Source of the DNA: Sneathiella sp.
GTDB lineage: Bacteria > Pseudomonadota > Alphaproteobacteria > Sneathiellales > Sneathiellaceae
DNA: 63,727 nucleotides
Reading direction: 5' to 3'
Assembly (NCBI RefSeq): GCF_002694385.1
Contig: NZ_NZMB01000010.1
Coordinates: 191,342-255,068 of the forward strand
Part shown: positions 60,329-63,727 of the stretch, one piece after another
How positions within the stretch are numbered: position 1 is the stretch's first letter
Layout: the number at the start of each line of letters is the position of its first letter
Notes under the pieces: model-generated
What the model was told of the DNA's origin: nothing
Seen by the model: only the letters and a program-made list of their open reading frames with translations
The model's database searches: none
Program-made: the position numbers and the translations under genes

Positions 60329-61678
60329 TCAATTCTTTTGAATACCCGCGCCGACCGGCTCCAGTTTGTCGGGTTTACCCGCAACAACCACGATCAGCTT
60401 GTCAGGGTCCAGCAACCGATTGGCCACACGTTTTATATCATCCGCCGTCACGGCATTGATCAGGGCCGCGCGCTCCTCCAGATAACTCACTGGCAGGTTG
60501 CTGTATTGCATGGCCACAAGGATATCGGCGATACGGTCATTGGTTGCAAGTCCCAGCGGGAAGGAACCGTTGATATAGGTCTTGGCCGCGCTCAGTTCAT
60601 CTTCGCTGACATTTTCACTGCGTATACGGCGAATTTCCTGTTGCACCAGATCCAGCGCCTCTTTTACCGATGCATTGCTGGTTGCCAGCCGCCCCATCAT
60701 CAGTCCGGCGGACTGCATGGGATAGAGATAGCTGTAGACGCCGTAGACAAGGCCGCGCTTTTCCCGGATTTCTTCGGTCAGGCGCGATTCAAACGTCCCT
60801 CCACCGAAGATATAATTGAACACATAAGCCGCGTAGTAATCGGGATCATCCCGCTTTACGCCTTCCCCGCCAAAGATAACGACACTTTGCGGGATATCTT
60901 CGGGAACGATTTCAATGGCGGCTTCCGGCAGCGGCTGCGTCTCGGGAACCGCCTTTGCCGATACCGTATCGGGAAGACCGCCGAAAGTGCTGTCGAGGAG
61001 CGGCGCAAGTTCCGCCGCCGTAATGTCCCCCACCACCCCGATCAGCATGTTATCCCGGCCGAGATGCGTGCGGGCAAACTCACCAAGATCGGCCCGCGTA
61101 ATCTCGCTCATGGTTTCAATCGTTCCCTCAACCGGCTGGCTGTAGGGATGATCCCCGAACGCCAGATGGAACCAGGCGCGACTTGCGAGACTGCCGGGGT
61201 CGGAAAGTTTGCGATTGAGGGACGCAAGGATTTGCCCGCGAATACGTTCGACCGGCTCTTCATCGAAGCGTGGCTCACTAATGGCAAGGCCGAACAGGCG
61301 AAAAGCCTCCTCTGTATTTTCGCTCAGCGTTTTGAGTTCGCCGGAAAAGCTGTCCCGGCTCGCATCAAATCCAAGCTGGATGGCAAGATCGGAAAGTCGC
61401 TCCTGAAACGCCTTGCCGACAAGATCCCCTGCCCCTTCATCCATGGTCGAGGCCGCCAGATAGGCAAGTCCCGCCTTGTCGGCCGGATCGCGGCTCGCCC
61501 CGCCCCGCCAGGCGACATTCAGGCTGACAATGGGGATGGAGGGTTCCTCCACCAGCCATGCCTTTATCCCGCCGGGGCTGACCACCTCCTTGATCTCTAC
61601 TGCTTTTGCGGAGAAGGCAAAGAATATGAGGATAAGCGAAAAGGACAGGATGGAAACCGAACGACTGACACTGGACAT
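60329..61678 (-). CDS. Secreted M16 family protein, inactive subunit
   Basis: A 449-residue protein with a signal peptide (SILSFSLILIFFAFSAKA) and M16 fold, but the HxxEH zinc motif is absent: GLAYLAASTMDEG stands at that place. The C-half keeps FGGGTFESRLTEEIREKRGLVYGVYSYL. ATG 61678 has AGGGA eight bases upstream. It is the non-catalytic partner to the gene just upstream, as in heterodimeric M16 pairs. Confidence 0.9.
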   Translation of the reverse strand: MSSVSRSVSILSFSLILIFFAFSAKAVEIKEVVSPGGIKAWLVEEPSIPIVSLNVAWRGGASRDPADKAGLAYLAASTMDEGAGDLVGKAFQERLSDLAIQLGFDASRDSFSGELKTLSENTEEAFRLFGLAISEPRFDEEPVERIRGQILASLNRKLSDPGSLASRAWFHLAFGDHPYSQPVEGTIETMSEITRADLGEFARTHLGRDNMLIGVVGDITAAELAPLLDSTFGGLPDTVSAKAVPETQPLPEAAIEIVPEDIPQSVVIFGGEGVKRDDPDYYAAYVFNYIFGGGTFESRLTEEIREKRGLVYGVYSYLYPMQSAGLMMGRLATSNASVKEALDLVQQEIRRIRSENVSEDELSAAKTYINGSFPLGLATNDRIADILVAMQYSNLPVSYLEERAALINAVTADDIKRVANRLLDPDKLIVVVAGKPDKLEPVGAGIQKN

Positions 61679-61688
61679 GGCTTTTTCC

Positions 61689-63056
61689 CTATTCATTCGG
61701 CTGTTCCGGCAGTAATCGACCGACGACAGACTGACGCTCATCAAAAATCATGTTCGCCGCCGCCTTGACATCTTCCGCCGTCACATCCGAAATCTGCTGC
61801 GGCCAGTTGACGATATTCTCAATGCTCTCCCCGTTGGCCAGCGCCGCCCCGAAAATATTTGCCGCGCCCTGCATGCTGTCACGGGCATAAATGGCGTCGG
61901 CCAGCATCTGCTTTTTCGCGCGGGCAAGTTCTTTTTCCGTAATGCCATTCGTCATCACATCGCGAATGATCGTCTTAACGGCCGCCTCCACATCCTCAAT
62001 GCTGTGGTCGGGCGTCGGACTGCCGTAGAGCAGGAAGCTGGTATTGTCATAGGCGCCGGAATTGAAATAGGCCCCGGCATTTGTTGCAATTTTTCCATCA
62101 ACGACAAGGTCATTGTAAAGACGGCTGGTAACGCCACCACCGAGAATCCGGCCCAGCACCTCAAGCGCCCGAAGCTCCGCCGGGTCCGTCTGTCGACTTA
62201 CGGGACCAAGATAGCTTTGCCGCCAGCTTGGCTGACGCACCCGGCTGTCGGACATTTCAACAACCCGTTTCGCAAGCTGCGGCGGCTCCTGCACCCGTTC
62301 ACGCTCTGGGATTTCCTTGGCTGGAATGGGGCCGTAATATTTCTCCGCCAGAGTAAAAACATCCTCCGCCTTCACATCCCCCGCCACAATCAGAATGGCA
62401 TTATTCGGCGCATAATATGTATTGTACCAGTCCAGTGCATCTTGTGTGGTCAGCCCCTCAATCTCGTGTCGCCAGCCAATGATCGGGGTACCATAGGGAT
62501 GCGCCATATATTGCGCGGCATTGAACTGTTCAGAAAACTGTCCGCCCGGTGTATTGTCCGTCCGCTGGGAGCGTTCTTCCAGCACGACCTTCAGCTCCGG
62601 TGCAACGACATCATCCGTCAGTTGCAGATTCTGCATCCGGTCCGCCTCCATCTTCATGAAGAGCGGCAGCTTGTCCACGCTGACATTCTGGAAATAGGCC
62701 GTATAGTCATAGGAGGTGAAGGCATTCTCCTGCCCGCCATTTTTCGCGACGATGGCGGAAAATTCGCCCGGCGCCAGCGATTTGGTGCCTTTGAACATCA
62801 GATGTTCAAGAAAATGCGCAATGCCGGATTTGAGAGGTTTTTCATCCGCCGCCCCGATTTTATACCAGACCATATGAGTCACTATGGGCGCGCGGTGATC
62901 TTCAAGAACGACCACTTCAAGCCCGTTATCCAGTGTCGTCGCCTTCGGATTGAACAGAGTGGGAATATCATCCGCAGCCTGCACATTTGCGACAAACCCG
63001 GTCAGGAGCAGGCAGAAAGCCAGGGCAATAACATAAGATGATCGTAACGGGCCCAT
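61689..63056 (-). CDS. Secreted M16 family zinc peptidase, active subunit
   Basis: A 455-residue exported peptidase with signal peptide (YVIALAFCLLLTGFVANVQA) and intact zinc motif H81-F-L-E84-H85 in IAHFLEHLMFKGT. GGAGG precedes ATG 63056. It is followed closely by the inactive M16 subunit. Together they are expected to form a periplasmic heterodimer. Confidence 0.94.
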   Translation of the reverse strand: MGPLRSSYVIALAFCLLLTGFVANVQAADDIPTLFNPKATTLDNGLEVVVLEDHRAPIVTHMVWYKIGAADEKPLKSGIAHFLEHLMFKGTKSLAPGEFSAIVAKNGGQENAFTSYDYTAYFQNVSVDKLPLFMKMEADRMQNLQLTDDVVAPELKVVLEERSQRTDNTPGGQFSEQFNAAQYMAHPYGTPIIGWRHEIEGLTTQDALDWYNTYYAPNNAILIVAGDVKAEDVFTLAEKYYGPIPAKEIPERERVQEPPQLAKRVVEMSDSRVRQPSWRQSYLGPVSRQTDPAELRALEVLGRILGGGVTSRLYNDLVVDGKIATNAGAYFNSGAYDNTSFLLYGSPTPDHSIEDVEAAVKTIIRDVMTNGITEKELARAKKQMLADAIYARDSMQGAANIFGAALANGESIENIVNWPQQISDVTAEDVKAAANMIFDERQSVVGRLLPEQPNE

Positions 63057-63187
63057 CGGCGACCTCCGGTCCTAATCAACGGTTCTATACAATAAAAGGC
63101 CGATACCGGCACATTACAAGGTTGGAGCCGGACAATTTTATGTCATGTGGAAAGTGAGCAGAAGCTTCTGACCGGCATGGCGGGCTG

Positions 63188-63727
63188 TCAGTTGAACAGC
63201 CCTTGCAGAAGGGCGCGCTTCTTTCGCTCAATTGTTGGGGTTTCCCCTCCCGCACCCGGTGTTTCGCCAAGCGCGGCATTTTCCTGCAGCCGTTTCTTTT
63301 CCTGAGCGGGATCAACGACCGTGCCAAATGGCGGCTGTTCCTGCCAGAACATGATTTTCTCCAGGAGCGTCGCGTCATTTTCGGCAAGGACCGCGGTTTC
63401 CGTATTGACGATCTCCCGAATGGCCGGGTCCGCATTTTCCGCCCCGGCCTGACGGAGCAGGGCAAGTTCGCCAGTGGAAACGCCTGCGGCAACGGCTTCC
63501 GAATGGGTGACCGGCGTCGTATTCTGCCCACCGCCAAGCAGCGCCGCCTTTGCGCTGTTTTCAGCGAGAATGTCCTGCGGTCCCTTCTGGCCGGGAGCGG
63601 GCGGACGTAGTGAGAAGTCCGGCGGAATGATCAGCGGCGCTTTGGTGATGACTGTAAATTCATCCGGCGCTTTCTTGCCGCCGATACCCAACGCCTGCTT
63701 CGTCCCTTCGCATCCTGTCAATGCAAA
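63188..63727 (-). CDS. DUF3035 lipoprotein (BamF-like), 5' end cut
   Basis: The frame stays open to the window edge and reads FALTGCEGTK at the edge, so the true start lies outside and the lipobox LTGC is seen; the first in-window start (TTG 63721) is not real. The mature part PDEFTVITKAPLIIPPDFSLRPPAPG is the DUF3035 signature, a family named BamF for an alphaproteobacterial outer-membrane assembly lipoprotein. Position upstream of the M16 pair is conserved in related bacteria. Confidence 0.82.
   Translation of the reverse strand, partial: FALTGCEGTKQALGIGGKKAPDEFTVITKAPLIIPPDFSLRPPAPGQKGPQDILAENSAKAALLGGGQNTTPVTHSEAVAAGVSTGELALLRQAGAENADPAIREIVNTETAVLAENDATLLEKIMFWQEQPPFGTVVDPAQEKKRLQENAALGETPGAGGETPTIERKKRALLQGLFN

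Noticed and set aside
60338-61768. A 476-codon plus-strand frame over the M16 gene
   Set aside because: Same reason: antisense of a well-supported gene, with no motif.
63182-63202. Terminator at the end of the DUF3035 gene
   Set aside because: GGGCTGT and ACAGCCC pair, but most of the stem lies in coding sequence and no T-run follows on the minus strand.

Overview
The window reads as ordinary chromosome of an alphaproteobacterium. The evidence is a CcrM-type GANTC methylase with GANTC sites in its own promoter, CtrA-like TTAA motifs, an F0 ATP synthase operon with separate b and b' subunits and no F1 genes, a split glycine decarboxylase (GcvPA/GcvPB) behind a tandem glycine riboswitch, an aa3-type cytochrome oxidase operon, a large single-chain GshA, an ispH-thrB-rnhA neighbourhood and a DUF3035 lipoprotein. 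I cannot place it below class level. I see no phage, transposon, CRISPR array, tRNA or rRNA.

Layout. 1-9.3 kb: radical SAM protein, RNase HII, CcrM, a four-EF-hand exported protein, MutY (opposite strand), a DUF721/DciA-like protein, a DsbA-like thioredoxin and SMC. 9.4-11.9 kb: ATP synthase F0 operon (atpI-B-E-b'-b) with a strong promoter and a hairpin after atpE. 12.0-16.7 kb (minus): glycine cleavage operon gcvT-H-PA-PB, led by a promoter and a two-aptamer riboswitch. 16.8-23.2 kb: a lipoprotein, ispH, thrB, a cheZ-like gene on the opposite strand, rnhA, a peroxiredoxin, a DsbD-like periplasmic domain protein and YqgE. 23.2-34.2 kb (minus): one long unidirectional run starting with the cox operon (ctaC, ctaD, ctaB, a 43-residue membrane protein missed by length-limited gene finding, ctaG, ctaE, DUF983, SURF1) and continuing into an M32 carboxypeptidase, thrC, an M16 peptidase and a GNAT acetyltransferase. 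34.6-44.8 kb: tldD with an overlapping mono-haem cytochrome, gshA and rsmE (minus), ubiA-ubiD, a TauE/SafE permease, pmbA and an inositol-monophosphatase-family enzyme. 44.9-48.4 kb: an entericidin-like lipoprotein, a VPLPA-CTERM-like protein, an M23 peptidase and xseA. 48.5-54.1 kb: purD, two tandem kinase-like (APH-fold) paralogues, a small membrane protein, an acyl-CoA dehydrogenase and tadA. 54.2-63.7 kb: a class I glutamine-amidotransferase-like hydrolase, an RluB-type pseudouridine synthase, rsmD, a phytanoyl-CoA-dioxygenase-like protein, an HI0933-type flavoprotein, mutL, two secreted M16 proteins and a DUF3035 lipoprotein cut by the window edge.

How the genes fit together. Three respiratory blocks (F0 ATPase, cytochrome oxidase with its assembly factors, ubiquinone synthesis) sit among genome maintenance genes (ccrM, mutY, mutL, smc, xseA, rnhA, rnhB). 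TldD and PmbA, partners of one protease, are encoded 8 kb apart. The two APH-fold kinases plus the acyl-CoA dehydrogenase look like a split version of the kinase-dehydrogenase pairing found in ACAD10/ACAD11 and in levulinate-type 4-hydroxyacid catabolism. This is the best candidate here for a metabolic system worth testing. Most of the remaining content is conserved housekeeping. The unusual points are regulatory (GANTC and CtrA-like clusters, the palindrome and GC hairpin in the cox leader, the atpE hairpin) and a few small or oddly built proteins.
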